A program made the translations under genes and the position numbers. DNA of 64,000 nucleotides. Origin: KBS50 sp042666615. GTDB lineage: Bacteria > Actinomycetota > Actinomycetes > Mycobacteriales > Micromonosporaceae. Location of the stretch: contig NZ_JBHTDD010000004.1 of the NCBI RefSeq assembly GCF_042666615.1, positions 216,235 to 280,234 on the forward strand, written 5' to 3'. Shown here piece by piece: positions 63,972 to 64,000 of this stretch (its first letter is position 1; each line of letters opens with the position of its first letter). The notes below the pieces were generated by a model, which worked only from the letters and a program-made list of their open reading frames with translations, was not told the origin of the DNA and ran no database searches.

Positions 63972-64000
63972 CCGCCCCCGCCCCCCCGCCCCCTCGCCCC

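Noticed and set aside
1..64000. tRNA, rRNA, CRISPR arrays and insertion sequences
   Set aside because: No cloverleaf ending CCA with a GTTCRA loop, no ribosomal RNA motifs, no regularly spaced 25-40 bp repeats with spacers and no transposase were seen by eye; a tRNAscan or ISfinder run would be decisive.

Overview
The window is high-GC actinobacterial DNA. GTG starts are frequent, AGGAGG-type ribosome sites are visible, and ATGA/GTGA overlaps are common. Gene content (glnA2, glnE, glnA; a mycothiol-dependent nitroreductase relative; DUF4191 near lipA; a CobU-CobT fusion; an NNH7-NACHT protein) suggests a filamentous actinomycete, most likely Micromonosporaceae such as Micromonospora. I infer this from family knowledge, not from a search. 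I saw no rRNA, tRNA, CRISPR array or insertion sequence.

Layout. 1-2.1 kb: a cut-off FMN-binding oxidase, a DUF222/HNH endonuclease-like gene and a broken lipoprotein gene. 2.1-6.4 kb: core metabolism (panB, nadE, glnA2). 6.4-11.2 kb: a nitroreductase relative, then an accessory-looking island with a 1119-residue NNH7-type NACHT NTPase, a one-domain GntR regulator and a small conserved protein. 11.2-17.9 kb: a GT1 glycosyltransferase, a secreted protein, an S66 peptidase, an SRPBCC protein, a GNAT protein, a VOC/TetR pair and a class I amidotransferase. 17.9-26.5 kb: glnE, a PadR/membrane pair, a DUF4143 ATPase, glnA with a good GlnR-type box, and an RDD protein. With glnA2, the glnE and glnA genes make the nitrogen-assimilation core of the window. 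26.5-30 kb: a LysR/cyclase pair, an MmyB-like regulator and DUF4191.

30-37.3 kb: the lipoate region (lipA, lipB, DUF4191) is interrupted twice, once by a LAL-type LuxR regulator with a coupled 56-residue ORF, and once by an archaeal-type aspartyl-tRNA synthetase gene behind a T-box leader. 37.3-49.9 kb is mostly accessory: a polytopic membrane protein, two secreted or lipid-anchored PHB-depolymerase-like esterases, two NAD(P)-binding proteins, TetR/MerR/LysR regulators with recognisable operators, a threonine-synthase-like enzyme, an aldo/keto reductase, a broken MFS gene and a SnoaL-like protein. 49.9-58.7 kb: sucB-type E2, lpd, pepA, gcvT, cobS. 58.7-64 kb: a CobU-CobT fusion, a CcdA/TlpA-like thiol-redox pair, small conserved proteins and a site-2 protease.

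Most notable: (1) the T-box riboswitch controlling an archaeal-type AspRS inside the lip locus; (2) a family of at least four intergenic hairpins that share the tip GTTGATCWWG but have unrelated stems, all at gene 3' ends; (3) the NNH7-NACHT island; (4) an MFS pseudogene next to a 47-bp duplication of a neighbour's 3' end.
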